Assembly: GCA_000697055.1 (NCBI GenBank)
Contig: JNDT01000826.1
Location: 1 to 22,429, forward strand
Reading direction: 5' to 3'
Source of the DNA: Saksenaea vasiformis B4078
Lineage: Eukaryota; Mucoromycota; Mucoromycetes; Mucorales; Saksenaeaceae
Length of the DNA: 22,429 nt
Shown here: piece by piece, positions 9,595-19,016 of the stretch
Layout of the letters: each line of letters opens with the position of its first letter
Position numbering within the stretch: position 1 is the first letter of the stretch
Notes under the pieces: model-generated
The model's input: the letters and a program-made list of their open reading frames with translations, nothing else
Told to the model about the DNA's origin: nothing
Database searches by the model: none
Position numbers and translations under genes: made by a program

Positions 9595-11236
9595 CTATTG
9601 TACAATGCGGTCGATGGCTTGAGTGAGAATGTGTTCATCATACACAGGTTGCCCACAAGGTGTTAAGGCGCCTTGTATGCAGACGCATCGTATGCCAAGG
9701 CTCTCAATGGTGTTCGTGTCAACTGGGATGGCACTGTTGTGAAGATAAATTAAATGTGTGATAAAGGTGGAGGGAGGGCTTGGAAAGAACAGATGGTCGG
9801 GGAACGGAGGGTAATGGTGAGAAGGCGAAGCGGGCATGCTACCGACGGTCGTTGGTGCGGTGGTCATGCTATCGAAACTGTAAATGCTGCCACTACACTG
9901 ACTGCTTAACGGTGACCGTTGAAATGGGATCGCCTGTGGATGTGATACTGGAATGTAAGAGGATGGCTCACTATCGTAGGATTGGTAGAATGCACGCCGA
10001 GCATCAATTTTCTGGCTTTCATTGAGGGCGGCGGTGATAGTCTGAATGAAGTCTAGAGCAGTATAATCGGTTGTCTCGCGATCGTTTGAGCCATTCAGCA
10101 TTAAAATCTTGTGTTTAAGTGAAGATGACTGGGCGATCGTGTTGCCAACGTTTCGCAGGATTAGGCAGGGTACGATGGATGTGTAGAGCGAGCCAATGGA
10201 GTAGATTAGGGTTTCTTTGGAGGACAAGTGGCTGATAACTTTTGGATTGGGCACAGGGTAGATTTCTTGGCCAAAGGTGTTGATGTAGTAGATGCGTTGG
10301 ATAGGAGACGCAAGTTTTTCGTTGGCATGTTTGGAAAAGACCAGGTTGGAGTTGTTTTCTGGGAAGTAGGCACCGTCATTATCATCCTCACCGTCTTCAT
10401 CCAGGTGAGAGAAGGCATCAATTGGGTTCAGGTTGCGTCTGCAGCCCGGTGTTCTCGGATGCGTTGATGATGCGGAAGGATGGGAGATCTCACATTGCCC
10501 CACCAAAGTCTCGCCATTAGTCAAAAGGGCAGCGATAGTGGCTGTGTGGTTTGTGTTGATAACAGGTACTACAGTAGTTGGTTCCGAGATACCGGTGATC
10601 GCAGAAAATAAAAACAAAGCAGCCTCGAGCGAGCCAAAGAACAGACGAGCGCCAGTGAGGAAAAAGTTACCAATGCTGCCGTTGCAAAAGTTGAATCGTT
10701 TATGCGCTCGCTTCAGGATCTCAAAGTTGAAACTTGTCAGGAAACCTCGAATGGCCTCCTTTTTTTCTATGGGAATGCCGTTCCACAGTCTAAGACATGG
10801 TTGTTATGGGTTGCCTGTCGTCCAAAATCATAATTAAGCACTCACCTGTGACGACCTTCGACTATAGCAGCCCATTCGTCTTTGACTTCTTGTTCAGAGG
10901 CATCAGAAGGTAACCGATAACTCAGCAGATCTTTCATAGCTATCCGTTCGGGCGATTGAGCGTTCTCGCCCATATCGATTAGCCGGGTCAATCGCGACCG
11001 TAAATCTCCGATACTGGGCCCGCCTAATACTCGCAATAGTTCGCTCTAAAAAAAGAAAAAGAAGTTTGAATGGAGACCAGAGGAAGAGGTCGATTTTTGC
11101 TTACAGTAGATCCTCCATTGTCGGATATACCCAGTACATAGCAAACGTTATTTGAGCTTATTTTATGAAAGGTTCTAGCAATGTGGTTGCATGCTGAACC
11201 ACCAGAGACGATGACAAATGATGATCTAGTTTTCAT
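9595..11236 (-). CDS. CofD/YvcK (UPF0052) family protein
   Basis: Member of the family that includes archaeal 2-phospho-L-lactate transferase CofD and bacterial YvcK, a UDP-sugar-binding factor for growth on gluconeogenic carbon. The role of the fungal branch is not established. Exons are 11236-11105, 11045-10846 and 10789-9595; introns are 59 and 56 nt and the product is 508 residues. Motifs in order are VIVSGGSACNHIARTF (residues 8-23, the nucleotide-binding loop), GISDNGGST|SELLRVLGGP across the first junction, IGDLRSRLTRLID, then FNFCNGSIGNFFLTGARLFF and VVPVINTN. An acidic insert (DEDGEDDNDGAY) and a Ser/Pro-rich segment (near SPSHHYPPFPDHLFFPSPPS) interrupt the C-terminal half. They make it longer than bacterial YvcK (about 320 residues). 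The genuine CofD substrate (F420 precursor) is not expected in a fungus, so a YvcK-like or unknown role is more likely. Confidence 0.88.
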
Positions 11237-11392
11237 AATGAGATGCGTTCTATGAACTGATCGTTCAATGCGGAGAAAAAGGAGCGAGAAGGTGAAAGAT
11301 ATGTAAGGAGGTGAGTCATTTAAAAAGAAAAATAATTATTCCGCCCCTCAACGCGAATAGGGCAAAGTCGGAGCCGATGACACGGCCCTGTT

Positions 11393-11423
11393 TTGTTATC
11401 TTTTTGTCAGATAACAATCTGAC
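11393..11423. promoter_or_regulatory. Two overlapping, mutually exclusive inverted repeats
   Basis: TTGTTATC (11393-11400) pairs with GATAACAA (11410-11417). GTCAGAT (11406-11412) pairs with ATCTGAC (11417-11423). The arms overlap, so only one hairpin can form at a time. They lie about 160-190 bp upstream of the CofD-like start codon. They could be a compound protein-binding site in its promoter; function is unknown. Confidence 0.3.
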
Positions 11424-12122
11424 CCAATGAAAATAAGGTTTATGCAATTGATAAGAACTAAAATAGTATTTTGAATCATCGATAAGGAACGATCAAACTG
11501 CTTCACATGGCCTATACGTCTACCCCGGTTTAATGAAATAGACTACTACTGAGTGCCTGGTTACACATGATATAGCACACTTTGAAATCAGAGAGATAAG
11601 TCATTCTCATCATATCAAGATCTTTCTGATATCATATCAATGGGCGAGCCGTGATACAGACGGCCCGTAGACCCCTGGTGATATTTAGTTATTCCGAGGA
11701 GAACATGTGGTGTGGAAAAGTTGAATATTAAGAAATCCGGTCCGCTCCACTGGCAACACAAAAGGTCCCTTTGCCTGCAACCGCGGAAACAATAAATAGA
11801 ATATAGTGATCCATTGGCCCCGCACATGTATAAATTCCTTTTTCTTCTTATCGGATGATTGTTATCCATTCTCATATTGATGAACCCATTATGAAGTATA
11901 TCCTTGAAACAATAACTTTGTTCCTTCAATTAGATTTGTTCCTGTTTACTATATGACAGAGCCATTTGTCATCTGATTCGTGTACGTTCCCAAGGAAATG
12001 TAATAACTTTCATGCCACTGTAGTTGCATGTATACCAACAATTGCCAAAAGAAAAAATGTCTCACTAACCATCATGAGGGAATTTTTCATCTTTTTTTCA
12101 TGCATGTATTATTTTAACGTTA

Positions 12123-12139
12123 TTGTCACTCAGTGACAA
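12123..12139. promoter_or_regulatory. 17-bp perfect palindrome TTGTCACT-C-AGTGACAA
   Basis: Eight-base arms around a single C make a symmetrical site of the kind bound by dimeric transcription factors. It lies about 500 bp beyond the RPL30 stop codon and 890 bp upstream of the CofD-like start, so its target gene, if any, is unclear. Confidence 0.25.
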
Positions 12140-12280
12140 AATCTGGCCTGTGCATGATCAAGGTTCTCTACCACACTCTAATCTTTCCGATACTAACTGT
12201 AAGTGTACAGTACTATTATACATTTATTAAGAACGATAATCCTCAAGGTTTGTTATACACAAATGTAAATACGCCATCTT

Positions 12281-12302
12281 AACAACAAACCGTATTGTTG
12301 TT
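12281..12302. repeat. Inverted repeat AACAACAA / TTGTTGTT
   Basis: AACAACAA (12281-12288), six-base spacer ACCGTA, TTGTTGTT (12295-12302). It is perfect but simple in sequence, and no function is inferred. Confidence 0.3.
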
Positions 12303-12644
12303 GTGTCACTGTATATATTGCGTCATTTCTCTTTTCCCTTATAGCACCACTCATGTGCCACGTTTCTCCGAGGAGTAATTAAAGATCAAAGAAAAACTGA
12401 CACCTTCTCTCTGAGTTCAATTAACACCAGGTACATCGAAAAAGGTAGATCATTGACGCGATCCGAAATGCGACATACTCCTTTCTATAAAGGACACATA
12501 TAATGCGAATGTCCAATAACGATAGTGACCTCATAATCCCAGTTCCATATTATCCCAACATTATGTTACAGCAAAGATTAAAAGTGGACATCTTCGTTTA
12601 TTAGATGGCACCGGCGCCCTTTAAAAGGTTTTACGGCCGTGCAC

Positions 12645-13139
12645 TTACTGAGCGGTCAAGATATCGGAGTCACCAGCATCGGTGATGGACAGAACGCTGG
12701 TGCGGAAAAGCTTACCGCAAGCTGTACCAAGGTCGATGTTGTCTAAGCCATAACAATAAGAATCTCATCGTCCAGCCATTGCAAATTGTTACTTACTGCC
12801 ATTGTAGTGATGGACACCAGTCTTGGACAACATGGCATAGTACTCAATCTCGGACTTGCGAAGGGGAGGACAGTTACCGGCAATGATGACCAGCTTGGCT
12901 ATACATGGGTTAGTGATTTATTGGGGGACGATCTCTGCCCAGCGGGACAAGAAGACGACTGCTGCGATCGGGCTCCTGTCCCCCCAGATATGGCAGTCAT
13001 TACACATACCCTTGCCAAGACGAAGAGTCTTCAAGGTGGACTTGTAACCAAGGGTGTACTTGCCAGACTTGGTGACGAGCTGGAGACGAGAGTTGATGGA
13101 CTCGGCGGTCTTCTTGGATTTCTTTGCAACGGGAGCCAT
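12645..13139 (-). CDS. RPL30: 60S ribosomal protein L30 (eL30)
   Basis: Component of the large cytosolic ribosomal subunit, of the L7Ae/L30e RNA-binding fold. Exons are 13139-13010, 12898-12797 and 12742-12645; introns are 111 and 54 nt, and the joined frame gives 109 residues (yeast 105, human 115). Clear family segments are [60 protein letters not shown] and [20 protein letters not shown]. The kink-turn-binding [13 protein letters not shown] is intact. In budding yeast Rpl30 inhibits splicing of its own transcript through a 5' kink-turn. Here the first coding intron is after codon 43 and I see no such element near the start, so the same control cannot be claimed. The stop is directly followed by GTGC, making TAAGTG resemble a donor by chance. 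Confidence 0.96.
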
Positions 13140-13629
13140 AGCTAACTGTAATAACTGTAAATAACGCGTTCTACCTTGAGATTCCAAACGTTACCAAGTC
13201 GAGATTAAGACACGAAAGAGAAGGACTCGCAAATAATCGACCTGGACTTCCGTTTTCACATCAAAAAACAAATTTTTATCCATTTATGATTGGTCGGTTC
13301 GACGTGGCTTTTATGGTTACAAGCCACTGGAACCTGTCTCAACGGTTCCCGCCAACTTTCTGAACTCCAAAAGTTACGCAGTCCACGTTTGTGCCTCGCT
13401 TCTCAAGTCTGTGGAGATTAGGCCCAATAATTCTTTCAACAAAATAGCTTAAAGAGCCTCTAGCCAGTTACGTGACTCAGTAAAAGTTCTTGAAAGGCGG
13501 CCGGCCCAAAATGCAAAGCTCAATTATACTTCGCTGCCGCTCGCACAATAACTGTTGCCTTCACTCCGTCCTTGGATGTTGGGCTTGCCTCTCAAGGCAC
13601 GCTTTTATTCTTAGATAACAAACAAATCA

Positions 13630-13833
13630 TTAACTTACAAGGAGCCCTTGTAATCCTAACTCGGTGGTCAGGTACCGTAGGCGTGACTCATCCGAGGCAG
13701 CCTGCAGTGTTGAAAAATTGTCAGTGCAAAAGACTGATGTAGTAATGACAGGCGAGAAAGACCCGAAGATCTTCCTGGCCAGCATTGCAGACCCATACCC
13801 TAAGCGCGGTTGACTAAAGTCAGACCAACGCAT
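13630..13833 (-). CDS. Unrecognised exon-like ORF (tentative)
   Basis: A 67-residue frame of mixed composition: MRWSDFSQPRLGYGSAMLAR, later NFSTLQAASDESRLRYLTTE and LGLQGLL. It runs into a consensus donor (GTAAGTTAAT). A possible acceptor (TTATCTAAG) soon after would add a five-residue tail and a TGA. No family resemblance is visible and no upstream exon could be joined. It may be the end of a small hypothetical gene. Confidence 0.25.
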   Translation of the reverse strand: MRWSDFSQPRLGYGSAMLARKIFGSFSPVITTSVFCTDNFSTLQAASDESRLRYLTTELGLQGLLVS

Positions 13834-15382
13834 AAGGTATGGGATAAATGGAAACTTGAAAATGTATACATTAGAAGATTATTGCGAATATCTGCAATAA
13901 CGATAGACTCACCGGACGTTGTGAACTAAGGCAACAGCTTGTGTCGAACGGATATGGTCCATAAACTGTGCGGTCTACTATCACTCGTATAGAAGGATGA
14001 TTACAACTTTGGGAAAGTTGTTCAGGCTTTACCGGTCAAGTCAAGAACCGAAGACGATAGAAAGAAAAGGGCCGTGGCGCAAGTTGATATTAAACGGCTC
14101 AGATTATGCAAATGGGATTCATGACGAATTATGACAAATTGATTACATACGTACTGGTTCCACCTTGTCATTTGGACGTATCTCTTCGTATAACATGTGA
14201 CTCTGTGTCTTATTTCGCATCATATGCTAGGACGCTAGCTGCCGCTTTTGCTTCACTCAAGGGCAGTTGTTGTATGGGAAAGAATAAAAAAACAGATAGA
14301 GAAGGAGGTGTGAATAACATACTTTTTAATTAATAATGCTTCATCCGCGCCTTTCAATACTGAGAGAAATTCGCTCCAAAAAGCGATTGAACCTCCATTG
14401 CGTTCTGGTAAGCACTTTTTTGTTCGTTCGCTTTCCATCTGGCATAGCAAGCAGGCTCCACCTTCCAAATAGAGATACCGTGAAATACTGCCCAATCAAA
14501 CATTGTCAACCGCTGAAACTCGGTCTGAACCATTATATTTGGATGATTTCCCGTCTCCTGACACCTTTCCCCCCTACAAAGGGTCGGGACATGTTCGATA
14601 TAAAACAAGGAGACTCTTTGGATCCGTTCCGGCAGCTATCAGATAGATTGCAACAATGAAAATGGTAAATATTTCGGTAATATTGGCGACAAAGAAAGCA
14701 TGCAACGAGACCTTGCGTGGTCTCCGTTTTACAATGCAGTTACAACGTATTGGATTTCAACCCCTGAGCGACAACATAATTCAGCTGCTCAATGGCGATT
14801 GCTCTTTCCAACTGTGTCTTCGTGTTGCGGCTTCAAGACTGCTTGCGGGTTGGTTGTTAGTGCATGGCCGTAGTTGTTTTATACCAGCTCCGTGGAATCA
14901 TATAACCAGTTGCTGATTTTAGATACATCTTGCTCCCTCCAACGTTTGATCTCTTGTATATATAGCAGTCATCTGTGCTTGGCTTTCTTAATGCGGTATC
15001 CGTTAAAAATAGGTTATAGAAAACTCGGTGAATTACATTGTATAAAGGGATCAGAAGCAAGTTCCCTAGATAATTTCGGAGTAGAAGCATGATCGATGCT
15101 CTGACAATGACTGAAAGAAAGCGTTAAAATACGACTGGAAAATGTCAGTACAATACCAAGTGGAAACGAAATCCTAGGTCTCCGTGTTCGTGGACGATAT
15201 CTTCGCAATTGAATGCATTGCGGCATTGTTCAGAAGAAGTATTCAGACAATTAGTTGTTCGAATAACCAGTCTCGAAAAAAAAATGCCCTTGACTAGCTT
15301 TAGGATTGACATCTTGCTGTTGAATCAAGAAGTATAGAACGAAGTCGATATATGAAATTCGATATATCTTTGCTTAACTGAG

Positions 15383-15480
15383 ATGAGTTCAATCGAATTG
15401 ATTGAGGCATTCGTGGTTGCAGACAGGTTTCCCTTGGTAATTGAACTTGAAAATCCTGCAAAAAAGGCAACCAAGGAGGT
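15383..15480 (+). CDS. Unrecognised exon-like ORF (tentative)
   Basis: An ATG-initiated segment reading MSSIELIEAFVVADRFPLVI and then ELENPAKKATKE, ending at a GTATGG donor. The FPLVIEL stretch faintly recalls the entry to a thioredoxin-like domain in PDI-family proteins, but there is no CxxC motif and no second exon that continues it. It may be only a decayed fragment. Confidence 0.2.
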
Positions 15481-16553
15481 ATGGAGTTATTTCTGTTGTC
15501 CCTTACCACGACTATCCACAGATTCTGGAGTAAGGGCACAGACCTTCTTCGAAACAGTAATGTCGCATATTTCGCGAAACTTTGCAATACAAATTACACA
15601 CCGAGACAACATATCGTATTTCATTTTTGGATGTCATGTACGTCGTTTTCTTCTCTTAAGCTCTGGAATATTTTTCGGAGATTGATGCGTGGGTTGCGCT
15701 AGATTGTATCTGGTAGTATACGTACAATGCATGTTCGCGTGTGATGTAGGGCATTCTGAGCGCAAGCGCGTCAAGCGCTTCGGTTCAAGTAGACAGGATG
15801 TGAGGCTATATGTTGTCGTTCGTTTACTGAACCTACATGAAAGAAGGTCGTAGTGCATGAACGATACTACCACTGTGTCGAGGCGTTGATGAAGGTAGGT
15901 GCTAAGGATGTTGTCTTTTTAAAACTTAAAGCGGATCCCTGCGTGAAACGTACTTGTTGCGTCCATAACTAAGCACACTGTTTAATGTTAATTCTACTAG
16001 ACGTATATGCCGTCGTATATAGCCGTACATATCTCTGGGAAAGACGATATACACGCTAAGAGCACAGCCTGCTCATTTCTTTTTTGTACTTACTACGACA
16101 ACGATGTATTCTCTGGAGTAAGTAACATTCTTCTAGACAAACGTGGTTTTCCGTTTCTTGTACGAACTTCAGCTAGTATCCATATGTGAATGCCGATTTT
16201 GGGCCGATTTCAGATCAATAGGCTATCCATAGCTAAGAGCTACTCTAAACTTTTTATCAACGTGCTGATGTCCGTGACATTTTTCTATAGAATGAGCATA
16301 TATCATGAGACTTCGCACTAGCCAGTCCTTACTGAAAACAAAAGTGGAATCCGATATGGTCAAATGAGTACTCTTCCCTTTATCCCTCTTAGACGTTGTC
16401 AAACTCAGCGATGCTATCAGAAGAGTTTGCAGAATATTTTGTTCAAGTACGTATTTCCCAGGACGGATTTATTCTTTTTTTGTTCCGATGTAAAAAGCGC
16501 AAGAGAAAAAAGGACCCCCTCCCTCCTTGCCCAACGCTGATACATCCATGCTA

Positions 16554-17242
16554 TTACTCCCACGATGACTCCACAATCTCCCGAACACGTCTTACGTACT
16601 CCTTTCTGTTCTCACGATACAAGTTTGCAGCTTCAGCATTCGCAGGCGAGTTAGGGTTAGGATCATGCAACAATGACTGGATGCTGGTAAGGATAGCAGC
16701 AACATCGTAAGTCGGACTCCAACGGTTTTGGAGAATATCAAGACACAATTCACCATTGGCATACACATTAGGATGGAACATCTTCGAAACGAACTTGACT
16801 TGAGGGGGTTTGTTAGGCTATGACCAGTCATTAGTTGGTTACAGCCACAGCAGTTATCTTACATAGGTTTCATCAAACTGCAACACCAGCTTAAAGGTGC
16901 CATCCTCAAAGGGGGTATCCGCTGATATTTGTGCTATTTGTCAGCAAGATCCTATGTGGAATATCAAAACGTACCGGGCCCAAAGATTACTGCATTCCAC
17001 AACATTATATTATCCGGACAAGGTGCACCTATAAATGTAGGCAATCAGCATCCCGACAGACATTTACAGGATACAAGCATACCTGACACTCCTCCTGTTG
17101 TAGCAGGCATAATATAAATGTAGATGGCCACAAAGGTTAGCGGTTTTCTCTTCGATTACATGCGTTCAGGTTGCTTGCCTGGTGGATCGCTTTGCAATCT
17201 TCTAAAATCGCGCATGAGACGTCTTCTGGTAGGTGTCGACAT
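16554..17242 (-). CDS. RAD6: Ubiquitin-conjugating enzyme E2, Rad6/UBE2A type
   Basis: E2 enzyme that with Rad18- and Bre1-type E3 ligases ubiquitinates PCNA in DNA-damage tolerance and histone H2B in transcription, and with Ubr1 acts in N-degron turnover. Exons are 17242-17179, 17094-17083, 17028-16975, 16921-16863 and 16817-16554, giving 150 residues (human UBE2A 152). Segments: [80 protein letters not shown] with the HPN motif and catalytic Cys88, and [14 protein letters not shown]. The C-terminus ends near the core (REIVESSWE), without yeast Rad6's acidic tail. Intron 1 (84 nt) is GC-AG and exon 2 is only 12 nt; other introns are 54, 53 and 45 nt. It is divergent from nothing recognisable upstream. 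Confidence 0.95.
17083..17094 (-). other. RAD6: 12-nt microexon of RAD6
   Basis: GAGGAGTGTCAG completes Gly and encodes Gly-Val-Ser plus the first base of Gly, in DPPG|GVS|GAPCPDN. It is bounded by CAACAG| and |GTATGC. Skipping it, or using the alternative GT (GTAATC) in the first intron, breaks the Rad6 frame. The equivalent human segment is DPPAGVSGAP, so the four residues are expected. Confidence 0.85.
17095..17178 (-). other. GC-AG intron in RAD6
   Basis: The donor CCAG|GCAAGC and acceptor CTACAACAG bound an 84-nt intron directly before the 12-nt exon. CGCTAACC near 17148 is a good branch-site candidate. Confidence 0.75.
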
Positions 17243-17869
17243 GTTCTGATGTCTGAATGGAAACGATGGCTGTGTAGGATGAAAAGACGAAACAACCGAT
17301 ATGGGACTTTTGGTTGAGATTTAAAAGCAAGACTGTTTTGAGAGAAGATTGAGACGATCAACCAATCATAGCGGAGGGGAATGGAGAGGGAAAGGTCAGT
17401 GATCCGTAGCGCCCAGAACACGAAAAGTTGAACCTTTCCCGACAACTCTTTCTTTCCTTTACCGTTTTCCTGAATAAAAACACGGTTATATAATTTTTTT
17501 GGGTTCATCAACGATTTGTTTGCTCTGCTTATTCTAGACAAGTTACCAGAATTGGCTGTGCTAACAATGGCAATAAACCTTCAGTAAGGCATATGACCGT
17601 TTGGCTTAAGAATTGGATTCCCGCTGGGTAAATGAAACATATTGCACCCATTTCTGATTATATTTGCATCAATTGAATGTATAGTACTCTTTTCAGACAT
17701 AATGCCTTTTTTTTTCATCATGCTGCTATTACGCCAGCAATATCCAATACCACTAAAAATTGATGCGAGATGAGGAGACATCTTGCTCGAATAAGCATCA
17801 CCATTCAAAAAGAAATTTACTAGTTCTCTTTCTCTGACTTGGTATTCTCTTGTATATAAGCGATTTACT
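17243..17869. other. RAD6 upstream region and an unassigned minus-strand ORF
   Basis: The first 300 nt contain the RAD6 promoter, with no distinct element recognised. A 119-residue minus-strand frame at 17581-17940 runs into the Fanzor-like inverted repeat. It includes ILGNTVNRLYTREYQVRERE and later a cysteine/serine-rich stretch. I cannot assign it. Because its first 23 or so residues come from the repeat's non-coding flank, the frame may be accidental. Confidence 0.3.
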
Positions 17870-18055
17870 GTGTTTCCCAAAATGAATGTCGCAAAGGGAA
17901 GAAAGAAAATGTCGTAGTGAACTACAAAAATGGAAAGCAATGTTTTGGCAATACTTACGACATTGTCTAATCGTCGCGAGCTTCTGTTGCTCGGATTATC
18001 GGATTATCGACATTCGCAGACAGGACATGTGGACGTGAGTCTGGCGTATGGTCGG
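17870..18055 (-). repeat. Left arm of an inverted repeat (3' end of Fanzor-like element)
   Basis: Read on the minus strand, 17998-17870 matches 19171-19300 on the plus strand at about 85-90% by eye with few indels. Shared landmarks are ATAATCCGAGCAAC, AGCTCGCGACG, CGTAAGTAT, TTTCCATTTTTGTAGTTC, CGACATTTTCTTT and TTCCCTTTGCGACATTCATT. Similarity stops abruptly after GAAACAC (17870). Weaker similarity continues towards 18055 into the coding part. The left arm has a local duplication, CGGATTAT twice, at 17992-18007. Confidence 0.8.
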
Positions 18056-18580
18056 CAAGAATGGACAGCATCGCCGAGGCGTGAATGTTTCTACTGGCGT
18101 TGATATCTCCTTGCCAAATACGTGAGTAGTTGTTGCAGACTGCTACGTAACGCAATTTCGAATCGTCAATCTCTACATTTTCCATGCCTTGATGACCGCA
18201 CGTACTACAGACCTGGCTGGTGAATCCTTCCTGACATTGACCGTAATCAAACGTCCATGGAACTCGGCTCTCTTCAGCAACCTTCTGAGTCCTGGCTTGG
18301 CCGTGGGGCTTCTTCCAAATTTGCCGTCTCCTAGTCTGTCGACCTTTCCGTCGCTTCTGCAGTTTGGGTGCTTGAAAGAATACAGGTCAGATGCACGACT
18401 TGAAGCAAAGCCAAAAAAAAGCTTACGGGGCTGTTCATCATCAGTTGTTGCATTTTCAGCTCCTTCAAGTAGCCGTCTTTGTTTTCCTAATCTTTTTCTT
18501 CTTGCGAATTCACGCACGGTTCTGGACATCAGTCTCATTGGGAAAAAAAGAACATGAGAGTGAAAAGAGAAAATAATCAA
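17967..18580 (-). pseudogene. Fanzor/TnpB-like RNA-guided nuclease, 5'-truncated and frameshifted
   Basis: C-terminal part of a TnpB/OrfB-type protein; the eukaryotic relatives are called Fanzor and use a guide RNA to cut DNA. Reading from 18580: a basic segment (REFARRKRLGKQRRLLEG), then LGDGKFGRSPTAKPGLRRLL and FHGRLITVN. The frame then breaks near 18230. The next frame continues EGFTSQVCSTCGHQG, with the RuvC-II glutamate and first CxxC knuckle, then LRYVAVCNNYSRIWQGDINA and SRNI, and stops at a TAG (17967-17969). The RuvC-III Asp and DxNAxxN pattern remain. The second knuckle is CNNY where CxxC is expected. The RuvC-I aspartate and N-terminal half are missing; upstream sequence to 19000 does not supply them. 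The right-hand copy has one more base exactly where this frame breaks, supporting a 1-nt loss here. A cryptic intron (donor GTAAGC at about 18425) is possible. It is almost certainly inactive. Confidence 0.75.
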
Positions 18581-19016
18581 GTGATATATAAGAAAAGAAT
18601 GGAGTGATAAACACTAGGAGAAACCGGTTCCTGGCGGACTATTTTTTACTCAAGGAGAAGTAGTCAATCACGAACCGCGTTTCCCGTGGTGGAATAAGAA
18701 AAGCTTTCTCACACCTGTTTTTCAACAAGTAACAAATTCACACTTCGATCTGATATCGCAGAATTGCCAAGTGTGCGGATGCTCCTGCTTAAAAGTCGTT
18801 ATCATAAGTTATTATAATCATTTAAAAAGCGTAAACATGGTTTAGCTAGAATCATACTACTTTGTCGTTCCTGCATAACGCTAAGCTTGATTGGCTTCAC
18901 GAGACAGGTTTGCATAAATCAAACCAGTTGATGAGAGACCTCATATTACAGACACCAGTCACCACCCATTTTATCGCGTAATTGAGGAAAGGGATGCTGA
19001 GCAAGTAAAAATATGG
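18581..19016. other. Centre of the inverted Fanzor-like pair
   Basis: About 430 nt separate the 5' ends of the two outward-facing gene fragments. No RuvC-I motif, no N-terminal Fanzor sequence and no other ORF is recognisable. The two halves of this stretch do not pair with each other. Confidence 0.4.

Larger units (their letters stand above)
11424..12644. other. AT-rich intergenic region with palindromes
   Basis: Between the CofD-like promoter and the RPL30 3' end. A 104-residue minus-strand frame at 11615-11929 has several cysteines (MCGANGSLYSIYCFRGC, DLLCCQW) but matches no family I know, so I do not call it a gene. Two short palindromes, listed separately, stand out. The rest is AT-rich with no clear signal. 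Confidence 0.4.
13140..16553. other. 3.4-kb region of unassigned exon-like fragments
   Basis: No complete gene could be built here. Open segments with splice-like ends lie on both strands. The first is 13630-13833 (-), containing MRWSDFSQPRLGYGSAMLAR and ending at a GTAAGT donor. The second is about 14471-14642 (+), one frame of which reads PLYLDDFPSPDTFPPYKGSG. The third is 14253-14608 (-), containing FQRLTMFDWAVFHGISIWK. The fourth is 15383-15480 (+), starting MSSIELIEAFVVADRFPLVI and followed by a GTATGG donor. The fifth is a 54-nt segment near 16394-16447 bounded by TCTTAG and GTACGT. None matches a family I can name. The left part includes the RPL30 promoter. Confidence 0.35.

Noticed and set aside
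13140..13200. Possible 5' UTR intron of RPL30 (GTAGAACGC...TTACAG)
   Set aside because: It would be only about 30 nt, shorter than any supported intron in the window.
15758..15800. tRNA-like signal: AAGCGC-GTCAA-GCGCTT hairpin followed by GGTTCAAGTAG
   Set aside because: The B-box-like phrase lacks its closing stem and no D arm, anticodon arm or acceptor stem can be folded around it.
17137..17541. 134-residue minus-strand ORF over RAD6 exon 1
   Set aside because: It reads exon 1 in another frame; the Rad6 start [13 protein letters not shown] lies in the correct frame at 17242.
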